DNA of 27,093 bases from NCBI GenBank assembly GCA_039800005.1, contig JBDLRN010000002.1:1-27093 (forward strand), given 5' to 3'. Positions 15,787-23,370 of this stretch are shown piece by piece; the first letter of the stretch is position 1, and each line of letters opens with the position of its first letter. The translations under genes were made by a program, and so were the position numbers. This DNA comes from Casp-actino8 sp039800005 (GTDB lineage: Bacteria > Actinomycetota > Acidimicrobiia > Acidimicrobiales > Ilumatobacteraceae). The notes under the pieces were generated by a model. The model ran no database searches, was not told the origin of the DNA, and saw nothing but the letters and a program-made list of their open reading frames with translations.

Positions 15787-18360
15787 ATGACGACGGGGGG
15801 TCGCGACATCGATGCGTTGATGGCCGATCTGTCGATCGACGAGAAGGCTTCCCTCACGACCGGCGCCACCATGTGGAGCACCCGGGCCGTCGAGCGGGTC
15901 GGGCTTCCGAGTGTCACAGTCACCGACGGACCGGCTGGTGCTCGGGGACCGTTCACACCGGGCCTCGGCCGACAGGTCGCCACACTGTGCATTCCGTGCG
16001 GTTCAGCTCTCGGCGCCACGTTCGACCCCGACCTCGTGGAGGAGCTCGGCCGTGCCGTCGGACATCAGACCCGGTCGAAAGGTGCCCGCGTTCTGCTCGC
16101 ACCCACCGTCAATCTGCACCGCTCGCCGCTGTACGGCCGGGCCTTCGAGTGCTACTCGGAAGATCCGTTGCTGTCGGGTCGACTCGCCGCCGCCTACGTG
16201 CGCGGTGTGCAGTCTCAGGGTTGTGCCACCACGGTCAAACACTTCGTCGGCAACGACGCCGAGTTCGAACGCATGACGATCGACAGCGTGATCGACGACC
16301 GCACGTTGCGCGAGGTCTACCTGCTGCCGTTCGAGATCGCCGTACGTGACGGAGGATCGCTCGGCATCATGACCGCGTACAACCGCATGAACGGCACCTT
16401 CTGTGCCGAACACGAGTGGCTGATTCGCGACGTGCTGCGCGGCGAATGGGGCTTCGAAGGATTCGTGGTCACCGACTGGTTCGCCGGATTCGGCACCGAA
16501 GGAGGCGCGCGCGCCGGTCTCGACCTCGAGATGCCCGCACCGTCGCGCGCCTACGGCAAGGCGCTCGCCGAAGCAGTGAAGGACGGGCGCGTCGACGAAA
16601 CCGATCTCGACCGAGCCGTGCGCACCCTTCTCGCCGTCTTCGACCGACTGGGTGCCCTGAACGACGAGCCGATCGAACCACAGGCCGTCGATCTCCCGGA
16701 GCACCGACGACTCGCCCGCCGCGCCGCCGCGTCGTCGATCGTGCTCTTGCGCAACGAGAGCGTCGACGGCGCATCCGTCCTTCCCATCGATCCGGCGTCG
16801 GTCACGTCGATCGCCGTGATCGGACCCAATGCCGAGCGGGCCCGCATCATGGGTGGAGGATCGGCCGAGGTCCTGCCCCATCACGAAACGACGATCATCG
16901 ACGCGCTCCGCGAACGGTTCGGAGACCAGGTCGCGATCCATCACGCCACCGGATGTTCGATCGACAAGAACGTCCCGATCGTCGACGGTCATCGCCTCAC
17001 GACACCGAGTGGAGAGAGCGGCTTCGACATCGCCGTGATCGATCGTGGTTCGGGCGAGCACCTCGCGACGTTGCATCGACCCGACGGACGAGTGGTCGTC
17101 ATCGCTCGACAGGACCCTGGCGTACCGATATCCGGTTTCACGTTCACCGCCCGATCGGAACTCCGCGTCGAGCATTCGGGCCGTCACACCATGTCGCTCG
17201 TGGAGGCCGGCCCGTGTCGACTCTTCGTCGACGGCCGACTCGTCATCGACGGCTTCGACGTTCCTCCGCCCGGTGACCGCTTCTTCGGTCTGTTCCGACA
17301 GGAGCTGGTCGCCGAGGTCGACCTGACCGCCGATCGTCCGCACGAGATCGTGCTCGAATGCGATGCCACCGAACGTCAGTGGGCGCACGGCGCCGAGATC
17401 GGGTTGCGACGGGTCGAGACCCATGATCTCGTGATCGAGGCGCGTGATCTGGCCGCTCGTTGCGACGTGGCCGTCGTGGTGGTCGGCACGAACAACGACT
17501 GGGAGAGCGAAGGGCACGATCGCACCACTCTCGATCTGCCCGGCCGTCAGGTCGAACTGATCCGGGCCGTGGCGGAGGCCAATGCCCGCACCGCCGTGTT
17601 GGTCAACAGCGGAGCGCCGGTCGACATGGCCTGGGCCGAACACGTCCCGGCCGTGATGCAGATCTGGTTCGGAGGTCAGGAGATGGCCGTGGCGGTGGCC
17701 GACGTCCTGTCCGGTGACGTCGATCCGGGTGGTCGACTGCCGACCACGATTCCGATGTGCATCGAACACACGCCGGCTTTCGGCAACTTTCCCGGCGAGC
17801 ACGGCCAAGTGCGATACGGCGAAGGAATCCTGGTCGGCCACCGGTGGTACGACACCCGTCGAATACCCGTTCGCTTCCCGTTCGGACACGGTCGCTCGTA
17901 CACCACGTTCGCGATCGGGACTCCGACTCTCGATCGTCACGAGATCGGGCCGAGGGAGTCGGTCTCGGTGAAGGTGCCGGTCACCAACACCGGCGATCGA
18001 ACCGGATCGCACGTCGTACAGATCTACGTGGCACCCCGATCGACGACGGTGTCGCGCCCGGTTCAGGAACTGAAGGGTTTCGCCAAGGTCAAACTCGCCC
18101 CGGGCGAGACCGCCACGACCGAGATTCGTCTGTCGCCGCGAGCGTTCGCCCACTGGAACCCCGGTGATCTCTATCGAAGCGAGTTGCGGCCCTCGCCGAC
18201 TGGTGAGCGATCACTCGTCACCGACGATGCCGACGGTTCGTGGCAGATCGACGCCGGCGACTACGACATCCGTGTCGCGTCGTCGGCCACCGACGTTCAC
18301 GCGTCACTCGGTCTCACGATCACGGCGACCGAACGATTCTCTCCGAAAGACGCCGTCTGA
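15787..18360 (+). CDS. Glycoside hydrolase family 3 beta-glucosidase-like enzyme with PA14 domain
   Basis: An 857-residue GH3 enzyme removing non-reducing beta-linked sugars. Layout: a (beta/alpha)8 domain (about 1-290) with RAFECYSEDP, TTVKHFVGND and FVVTDWFAG, whose Asp230 is the nucleophile; an alpha/beta sandwich begun near 310 (SSIVLLRNE) and resumed near 540-690; an inserted PA14-like domain (about 395-535); and a C-terminal fibronectin III-like domain with GSHVVQIYVAP. The acid/base is E573 or E575 in DWESEGHDR. The plan and length match PA14-containing beta-glucosidases such as the Kluyveromyces enzyme. No signal peptide is seen, implying cytosolic action on imported oligosaccharides. 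Its stop overlaps the next ATG by one base (TGATG). Confidence 0.93.
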   Translation: MTTGGRDIDALMADLSIDEKASLTTGATMWSTRAVERVGLPSVTVTDGPAGARGPFTPGLGRQVATLCIPCGSALGATFDPDLVEELGRAVGHQTRSKGARVLLAPTVNLHRSPLYGRAFECYSEDPLLSGRLAAAYVRGVQSQGCATTVKHFVGNDAEFERMTIDSVIDDRTLREVYLLPFEIAVRDGGSLGIMTAYNRMNGTFCAEHEWLIRDVLRGEWGFEGFVVTDWFAGFGTEGGARAGLDLEMPAPSRAYGKALAEAVKDGRVDETDLDRAVRTLLAVFDRLGALNDEPIEPQAVDLPEHRRLARRAAASSIVLLRNESVDGASVLPIDPASVTSIAVIGPNAERARIMGGGSAEVLPHHETTIIDALRERFGDQVAIHHATGCSIDKNVPIVDGHRLTTPSGESGFDIAVIDRGSGEHLATLHRPDGRVVVIARQDPGVPISGFTFTARSELRVEHSGRHTMSLVEAGPCRLFVDGRLVIDGFDVPPPGDRFFGLFRQELVAEVDLTADRPHEIVLECDATERQWAHGAEIGLRRVETHDLVIEARDLAARCDVAVVVVGTNNDWESEGHDRTTLDLPGRQVELIRAVAEANARTAVLVNSGAPVDMAWAEHVPAVMQIWFGGQEMAVAVADVLSGDVDPGGRLPTTIPMCIEHTPAFGNFPGEHGQVRYGEGILVGHRWYDTRRIPVRFPFGHGRSYTTFAIGTPTLDRHEIGPRESVSVKVPVTNTGDRTGSHVVQIYVAPRSTTVSRPVQELKGFAKVKLAPGETATTEIRLSPRAFAHWNPGDLYRSELRPSPTGERSLVTDDADGSWQIDAGDYDIRVASSATDVHASLGLTITATERFSPKDAV

Positions 18361-19142
18361 TGTTCCTGCGACGACTCGACGACTACCAGAGTTGGCAAGT
18401 CATCCACCGCGGGACGTCGATCCTCATCGATCCGTGGCTGACATCCGATGCGATCCACGGGGTGTTCGATCGCGTGCATGGTGATGGCTTCGTGTCATGG
18501 GACGATCTTCGACGGGAGGCGGGAACGATCTCCGCCGTGATCCTGTGCACGTCGGTCGACGATCACACTCGACCGGACTCGCTCGCCCGTCTCGTCGACG
18601 TCCCGGTCTACGGTCCGGTCAAGGCGGCCAAGGCCGCTCGATCGGCTGGGTGCCGTTCCACTCACGTGGCCAAGATCGGCGAAGCCGTCGAGTTGCCGGC
18701 TCCAGAAGGCGGAGCACTGCGTGTGGTCCCCACCAAGTGCGGTCTTCCGCTCGGCCTGATCGCCCAGGGATACGTCATCGAAGGGATCGATCACGAGGGA
18801 GAGGTGGTCGGGCGGATCTGGATCGAGCCACATCAACCGACCGTGCGCGTGGCGCGCACCGTCGCTCCGATCGACGTGGCGATCCTCCCGTCCACGTCGG
18901 TGACCGCGATCTTCCTACCGGTCACCTCGGGTCTCGCTCGCAGTGCGCGAGCGGCCGCGGCGTGTTCGGCCCGCGCCATCGTTCCCACGGCCACCGAACC
19001 CGCACGCGACATGACGCGCTGGCAACGCACGATCTACTTCACGAGCCGCGGTTCACGTCGTTTACGACGACGACTGGTGGGCACGCGTCGGCTGGTGGAA
19101 TTGCGACCACGCGACTGGCTCGACGTGACGTCCGGTCGCTGA
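18360..19142 (+). CDS. MBL-fold-like protein with degenerate metal site
   Basis: A 260-residue protein starting with WQVIHRGTSILIDPWL, the strand-turn-strand and Asp-Pro of the metallo-beta-lactamase fold (Lactamase_B_3-like). Where H-x-H-x-D-H is expected, it has T64-S-V66-D-D68-H69: the first two His are Thr and Val, while the final Asp-His remains. The rest (EPHQPTVRVARTVAPIDVAILPST) fits the second half of the fold, and the C-terminal ~60 residues are very Arg-rich. Translation is coupled to the GH3 gene. A loss of hydrolase activity or a different metal use is inferred. I do not recognise a function; a role tied to the GH3 product is guesswork from position. Confidence 0.65.
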   Translation: MFLRRLDDYQSWQVIHRGTSILIDPWLTSDAIHGVFDRVHGDGFVSWDDLRREAGTISAVILCTSVDDHTRPDSLARLVDVPVYGPVKAAKAARSAGCRSTHVAKIGEAVELPAPEGGALRVVPTKCGLPLGLIAQGYVIEGIDHEGEVVGRIWIEPHQPTVRVARTVAPIDVAILPSTSVTAIFLPVTSGLARSARAAAACSARAIVPTATEPARDMTRWQRTIYFTSRGSRRLRRRLVGTRRLVELRPRDWLDVTSGR

Positions 19143-20480
19143 TCAGTCCGAGATACGCAACGTCCACACCGGCGTGTCGTCGGGACGCGTCGGAAGCACC
19201 AGACGATCACCTCGACGATCGACCCGTGCTCCGTCGATCAACCAGGTGACCTCACCTGCCGGAAGATCGGCGATGGCAACAGTCGCTCCACTCGGACGCC
19301 CGCACACCAAGGCGTACACGGCGCCGTCGGTTCCCCGGGTGAGGCGCACGGGAATTCCCTCGTCGGTCTCGAGACGCGACACCTCGAAGGGCCGACTTCC
19401 GTGGATCGCCGCTCCGTTCACCTTCAACCATTCGCCCATGGCAAAGAGTCGGATCTGCTGCTGCCATGGGATGTAACCGCCGGGCATGGCGCCGAAGTTG
19501 AGCAGCAGATTTCCCCCGTCGGCCACGATGTCGGTGAACATCCTGATCATCTCGTCGATTGCCAAGTAATTCGAATCCTCCTCGAACTGGCAGTAGCCGA
19601 AACTGGTGCCGATGCCGCGGCACACCTCGAACTTCTTTCGAGCATCCATCGGTTCGATCGTGTATTCGGGTGTGCCGAAGTCGGCGTGACTGCGTCCCTG
19701 GATGACACCGAGCATGTCGAAGCGATCGTTCACCACGCCGTCGGGATTGCCGTTGTAGAAGTCGGCCATGAGTTGGGCCGCGCCGTCGCCGAACTTCGGG
19801 TATCCGATGTCGTTCCAGAGCACGTCGGGCTGGTAACGCGCGATCAACTCGCGCCAATGTGCATCGGCGTAGGCGTGATAGGTGTCGTCCTGGGGGATGG
19901 CCTGGAAGAGAGTGGCCCAACTCTTGATACCGAGACCCTGGAAGGTCCAGTCGATTCCACCGGAGTAGTAGACGCCGAAACGAAGTCCGGCCCGACGAGC
20001 CGCATCAGCGCACTCCCCCACCAGGTCGCGCTCCGACTGCCACCGCGAGCCATGAGTGGGATTCGGCGTTTCGGACGGCCACATGAGCACGCCGTCGTGA
20101 TGTTTGGTCACGAACACGCAGTACTTCGCGCCGGATCGACGGAACACGTCCTCCCACTGTTGCGGGTCCCACGCCTTGGCACGAGTCAGGAACGTGTCGA
20201 CGAACGTGGCGTAGTCCGGTGAACCGAGCACGTCACGGTGATACGCCTCGGCTGGCGAACCCGGAATCGAGATGGAGTTCCAGTACCACTCGGCGTACGG
20301 AGTGTGACTGAAAGCGACCTCTTCCCCCTCCTCGCGCGCCAACGTGAACGGATCGCGCCCGACCGGAGCGAACGACGGAACCGAACCAACTGTCCAGTGG
20401 GCGAAGACGCCGAACTTGGCATCGTCGAACCATTGCGGTACCGCATGAGTGCGCAACGATTCGTACGTCGCCGTGTACAT
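19143..20480 (-). CDS. Alpha-L-fucosidase, GH29
   Basis: A 445-residue GH29 enzyme that hydrolyses alpha-linked L-fucose by a retaining mechanism. The N-terminal barrel has FGVFAHWTVGSVPSFAP, AKYCVFVTKHHDGVLMWPS, GLRFGVYYSGGIDW and QPDVLWNDIGYP, in which Asp224 is at the nucleophile position. A later block DGGNLLLNFGAMPGG ends the barrel, and a beta-rich domain follows (about 355-445). No signal peptide is visible, so it is likely cytosolic. ATG 20480 has a GGGGGAAG ribosome site close upstream. The 3' end directly abuts the stop of the MBL-like gene. The acid/base residue varies in GH29 and is not assigned. Confidence 0.92.
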   Translation of the reverse strand: MYTATYESLRTHAVPQWFDDAKFGVFAHWTVGSVPSFAPVGRDPFTLAREEGEEVAFSHTPYAEWYWNSISIPGSPAEAYHRDVLGSPDYATFVDTFLTRAKAWDPQQWEDVFRRSGAKYCVFVTKHHDGVLMWPSETPNPTHGSRWQSERDLVGECADAARRAGLRFGVYYSGGIDWTFQGLGIKSWATLFQAIPQDDTYHAYADAHWRELIARYQPDVLWNDIGYPKFGDGAAQLMADFYNGNPDGVVNDRFDMLGVIQGRSHADFGTPEYTIEPMDARKKFEVCRGIGTSFGYCQFEEDSNYLAIDEMIRMFTDIVADGGNLLLNFGAMPGGYIPWQQQIRLFAMGEWLKVNGAAIHGSRPFEVSRLETDEGIPVRLTRGTDGAVYALVCGRPSGATVAIADLPAGEVTWLIDGARVDRRGDRLVLPTRPDDTPVWTLRISD

Positions 20481-20496
20481 CGACTTCCCCCTGGAA

Positions 20497-20518
20497 CGAG
20501 TCGTCCCCCGACGACTCG
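20497..20518. promoter_or_regulatory. Perfect 9-bp inverted repeat before the fucosidase gene, putative operator
   Basis: The arms CGAGTCGTC (20497-20505) and GACGACTCG (20510-20518) flank a CCCC spacer. The element lies in the 53-base gap between the mscS-like stop and the fucosidase start. A minus-strand TAGAGT at 20522-20527 would put transcription start near 20515, inside the palindrome, as expected for a repressor operator; a 5' hairpin or weak terminator are alternatives. Confidence 0.5.
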
Positions 20519-20521
20519 ATC

Positions 20522-20527
20522 ACTCTA
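20522..20527 (-). promoter_or_regulatory. Putative -10 box for the fucosidase gene
   Basis: TAGAGT on the minus strand, about 42 bases before the fucosidase ATG. Unlike most heads in the window this would give a leadered mRNA, consistent with the clear Shine-Dalgarno sequence at the ATG. Confidence 0.4.
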
Positions 20528-20533
20528 ACGAGA

Positions 20534-21427
20534 TCAGCTGTCCTGGGCGTTCAGACGCTCTTCGGTTCGACGAACCAGAAGTTCTCGCTCGTGAGGAGTG
20601 AGGGGCTTGGCCGTCACGACCTTCAACTCGAGCTGCTCGACGCCTTCCATGGGCGTGGCCGCCGCCACGTCCTGGACCAGCACCATGTCGGTGAGGTGCG
20701 GACCACCTGCCAACTCGCGGATGGTCTCCGCGGCGCGCGACTCGACGTCGGCCCGATCGGCATCGGCGGGAAGGGTGATCGAGAGACGATTCTCGATCGG
20801 CTCCTGACTCAGGTTGCGAACGGTGAGGAGGGCGCTGTGAGGCATGTGCACCGTGCTGAACCCGTCCCGAATACGGGTCGACACGAGGCCGATGTGCTCG
20901 ATGGTTCCGCGCACGCCGTTGGTGAAACCGGTCGACACCTCGACCTCGTCACCGATGCCGTAACGATCCTCGAGGAGGACCGAGAGTCCGGTGAGGTAAT
21001 CGTTGACCTTGTGTTGACCGCCGATGGCGAGTCCGGCCCCGATGAAACCAGCGCTCGACAAGAAGAAGGCGGCATCGAGTTCGAGGACGTGGAACACGGC
21101 GATCAGCACGCCGATCCACAGAACGACGGCGAAGAGATGGTGGATCATGCGTGCGGCGGCGTCGGCCCGTTGCTGGCGACGGCTCTCTCCGATCTCGGTC
21201 GACTCGAACTCCCCGTAGCGAGCACGGGTGCGCCACCAACGGGAAGGATGGGCGATGCTGCGCTGGGCGACCCGGCGCACGACTCGTCGGACCGTGAGGT
21301 GCGTGAGCCGAGTGACGATCATCGCTCCGAACACGATCACCATGACCCAAAGTGGTCTCGACATGATCTCGCCGGCCGTCGTCTCGTCGGGCGTGGGCGT
21401 GAGAGTGGAGAGCAGTGACGTGGTCAT
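20534..21427 (-). CDS. MscS-family mechanosensitive ion channel
   Basis: A 297-residue membrane channel that releases small solutes on hypo-osmotic shock. A first membrane helix is at about 25-46, a charged linker at 50-92, a second helix at 94-114 and the pore-lining third helix at 118-150 (FFLSSAGFIGAGLAIGGQHKVNDYLTGL). The beta domain follows: LLEDRYGIGDEVEV...GVRGTIEHIGLVSTRIRDGF, with VHMPHSAL near 193-200. The final ~90 residues form the alpha/beta vestibule domain. ATG 21427 is chosen because it starts seven bases after the HAD gene stop; the longer open frame is a shadow of that gene. The two are probably co-transcribed. Confidence 0.9.
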   Translation of the reverse strand: MTTSLLSTLTPTPDETTAGEIMSRPLWVMVIVFGAMIVTRLTHLTVRRVVRRVAQRSIAHPSRWWRTRARYGEFESTEIGESRRQQRADAAARMIHHLFAVVLWIGVLIAVFHVLELDAAFFLSSAGFIGAGLAIGGQHKVNDYLTGLSVLLEDRYGIGDEVEVSTGFTNGVRGTIEHIGLVSTRIRDGFSTVHMPHSALLTVRNLSQEPIENRLSITLPADADRADVESRAAETIRELAGGPHLTDMVLVQDVAAATPMEGVEQLELKVVTAKPLTPHERELLVRRTEERLNAQDS

Positions 21428-21434
21428 CACCGAG

Positions 21435-22139
21435 TCAGTGTGCCGGAATTTCCAACCAATCCGGCAGATCCCGAAGGTGAGCCAACTCGGCGAATCGCGG
21501 ACCAGTGGGCAGGACCTCGGCTTTTTCGAGTTCCCAGATGTGCGGATACGGAACGTGAACGGCGTGTCCACCGGCATCGAGGACGGGCAGGACGTCGCTC
21601 TTGACCGAATTGCCGATCATGCAGAAGCGCTCGGGACGAACGTCGAGTTCTCTGATCACCCGTTCGTAGGTCGGGACGTCCTTCTCGAGAACGATCTCCA
21701 CGTGGGAGAAGTGGTGTTGAAGTCCGCTCGTGGCGACCTTGCGCGTCTGATGGATGAGATCGCCCTTGGTGATCATGACCACGCGATACCGAGTCCCCAC
21801 CGCATCGAGAACGATGGACACGTCGGGAAGCAGGCGAACCGGCGCCAGCATGAGATCGCGGGTGATGTCGACGATCTCGGCAAAGACCGAAGTGGGAACA
21901 TGGTCCTGTCCGATGGTGAGCGCGGCCTCGACCATCGAGAGACCGAAGGCCTTGACGCCGTAGCCGTAGATCGGAAGGTTCGTCCGCTCCATGGCCGTGA
22001 GCGCGTCCCGCACACTGACACCGGGCGCCGCGTACGGCTCGAGCAACGCGTGGAAGCGACGCTCGGCAGCGTTGAAACCGTCCTCGCTGTGCCACAACGT
22101 GTCGTCGGCATCGAAAGCGATCACGTCGAAGGTGCGCAC
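21435..22139 (-). CDS. HAD-superfamily hydrolase (phosphatase-like)
   Basis: A 234-residue HAD phosphohydrolase of unknown substrate. Motif I is FDADDTLW (nucleophile and acid Asp), then a helical cap insert (about 20-100), motif II MITKGD, motif III Lys in VLEKDVPTYERV and motif IV MIGNSVKSDV. The layout resembles YjjG/Gph-type phosphatases. Two GTG starts are possible. GTG 22139 is chosen because TACCGT (22147-22152) lies seven bases upstream, matching the leaderless heads; GTG 22148 would add three residues and overlap that box. It is divergent from the deacetylase lipoprotein gene, with the -10 boxes overlapping, and is followed closely by the MscS-type gene. Confidence 0.85.
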   Translation of the reverse strand: MRTFDVIAFDADDTLWHSEDGFNAAERRFHALLEPYAAPGVSVRDALTAMERTNLPIYGYGVKAFGLSMVEAALTIGQDHVPTSVFAEIVDITRDLMLAPVRLLPDVSIVLDAVGTRYRVVMITKGDLIHQTRKVATSGLQHHFSHVEIVLEKDVPTYERVIRELDVRPERFCMIGNSVKSDVLPVLDAGGHAVHVPYPHIWELEKAEVLPTGPRFAELAHLRDLPDWLEIPAH

Positions 22140-22146
22140 GACCGTC

Positions 22147-22152
22147 ACGGTA
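22147..22152 (-). promoter_or_regulatory. Putative -10 box for the HAD gene
   Basis: TACCGT on the minus strand, seven bases before GTG 22139. It shares two bases with the -10 box of the divergent deacetylase gene. Confidence 0.48.
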
Positions 22153-22156
22153 GCGT
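22151..22156 (+). promoter_or_regulatory. Putative -10 box for the deacetylase gene
   Basis: TAGCGT followed by seven bases and GTG 22164. It overlaps the oppositely oriented HAD -10 box, so the two promoters probably cannot be open together. Confidence 0.48.
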
Positions 22157-22163
22157 CGGACGC

Positions 22164-23009
22164 GTGGGGTCATCTCGTCGCGTCGGGCCGTCGCTCCTCA
22201 GCGTGATGCTGCTCGCCACGGCGTGTGGAGGAACGTCGGAGGTCCGGCCGATCCCCGACTCGATCCCGAGCACGACGAGCGTGCCACCTACCCCTTCCAC
22301 GATCACCACGAAGCCGTCGTCGACGAGTTCCTCGAGCACGTCGACGACGAGCACGACCACCGTTCCACCATGGCAGACCTACCCGACGATCGAGATTCTG
22401 CCCCTCAGTGCCCCGGGAGAACCCGTCGCACGCGTGGCTCGAGTCGACACCACCGACAAGGTGGTGTTTCTGACCATCGACGACGGACTCCACCGAGACC
22501 CACGCGTGCCGCAGTTCCTCGCCGATCACGACATACCTGCGTCACTGTTTCTGGTCAGGGGCCCGCTCCTGGAGGATCCGGAGTACTTCCGCTCCTTTCT
22601 CGCATCGGGCAGCACGATCAATTCGCACACCCTGAATCACCCCGACCTCGCTGATCTGGGCTACGAACGACAGCGATCCGAGATCTGCGGAATGGTCGAT
22701 CTCATTCGCGACACCTACGGCACGTCCGGACGACTCGTTCGTCCGCCGTACGGTTCGTCGAACGCCGACACTCGGCGGGCGGCGGCGGCGTGTGGATTGG
22801 CGGCGGTGGTCAATTGGAATTCCGAACTCTGGGAGGGCAACGTCGATCTGGCTGGCCGACCGAACCTTCAGCCCGGCGACATCTTTCTCACACACTTTCG
22901 ACCGGACCTTCTGCGAAATCTCGAAGCCTTCTTCTGGCGAGTCGCTTCGGAAGGTTTCACGGTCGCTCTGCTCGATCGGTATCTGGTGCCACCGATCAGC
23001 GGTGAATAG
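22164..23009 (+). CDS. NodB-domain polysaccharide deacetylase, predicted lipoprotein
   Basis: A 281-residue exported enzyme expected to remove N- or O-acetyl groups from a cell-wall or extracellular glycan. A short signal peptide (SSRR, then a hydrophobic core) ends in LATAC, with Cys21 as probable lipidation site. A Ser/Thr/Pro-rich linker (about 25-75) would carry the domain out through the wall. The NodB domain has TIDDG (D106, D107), H155-TLN-H159P as the metal-binding His pair, RPPYG (193-197) and DIFLTHF near the end. GTG 22164 is chosen for the signal peptide and for TAGCGT seven bases upstream; the longer frame antisense to the HAD gene is a shadow. The substrate is not readable. Confidence 0.9.
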   Translation: MGSSRRVGPSLLSVMLLATACGGTSEVRPIPDSIPSTTSVPPTPSTITTKPSSTSSSSTSTTSTTTVPPWQTYPTIEILPLSAPGEPVARVARVDTTDKVVFLTIDDGLHRDPRVPQFLADHDIPASLFLVRGPLLEDPEYFRSFLASGSTINSHTLNHPDLADLGYERQRSEICGMVDLIRDTYGTSGRLVRPPYGSSNADTRRAAAACGLAAVVNWNSELWEGNVDLAGRPNLQPGDIFLTHFRPDLLRNLEAFFWRVASEGFTVALLDRYLVPPISGE

Positions 23010-23370
23010 CGTTGAGGTAGTTGTACACGGTGATACGTGAGACGCCCATCGCGTCGGCCACGTCTTCCACCGCCCTCCGGAGAATGAACGCACCCCGCTC
23101 GTCGAGGAGTCGAATGGCGAGCTGCTTCTGCTCACGATTCATCTCGAGGACGCGACATCCGATCTCGCGCTCGACGGTTTCGATGAGCCGATCGAGAGCC
23201 CCGTGCAGAGCGGGGAGTCGGACGGCGGCCACGACTTCGCCGTCGTATCGCAAAGGAACGTCGGCGGCTTCGCGCTCCTCGGGCGTCACCAATTGGCAAC
23301 CGAGGAGATCGAGCAGAGGTTCGATCATCTCGAGCGCCGGATGCACGGACGTGTGCGGACGGGAAGTCAC
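22996..23370 (-). CDS. Small HTH_22 (YheO/DauR-like) transcriptional regulator
   Basis: A 124-residue protein with a C-terminal DNA-binding domain of the YheO/DauR type: QKQLAIRLLDERGAFILRRAVEDVADAMGVSRITVYNYL (about 81-119, helix-turn-helix near 100-119). The N-terminal ~70 residues (HPALEMIEPLLDLLGCQLVTPEER...) are not the full PAS-like sensor of YheO proteins; the family is usually nearly twice this size. GTG 23370 overlaps the stop of the thiamine-binding-like gene (GTGA at 23367-23370), so both are made together. The 3' end overlaps the deacetylase stop by 14 bases on the other strand. A role in regulation is likely; targets and ligand are unknown. Confidence 0.8.
   Translation of the reverse strand: MTSRPHTSVHPALEMIEPLLDLLGCQLVTPEEREAADVPLRYDGEVVAAVRLPALHGALDRLIETVEREIGCRVLEMNREQKQLAIRLLDERGAFILRRAVEDVADAMGVSRITVYNYLNAIHR

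Noticed and set aside
16003..18153. 716-codon open frame on the minus strand
   Set aside because: It lies wholly antisense to the GH3 gene, whose domains and catalytic residues are intact; the frame is a by-product of GC-rich codon usage and has no recognisable motif.
13606..20480. A sulfated-fucan utilisation locus
   Set aside because: Sulfatase-family, GH3 and GH29 genes are near each other, but the sulfatase is closer to phosphonate monoester hydrolases, no enzyme has a signal peptide and no transporter or endo-acting enzyme is present.
22275..22375. Repeat-like ACGACGAGC/TCGACGAG tract in the deacetylase gene as a separate repeat element
   Set aside because: It simply encodes the Ser/Thr/Pro linker between lipidation site and NodB domain.
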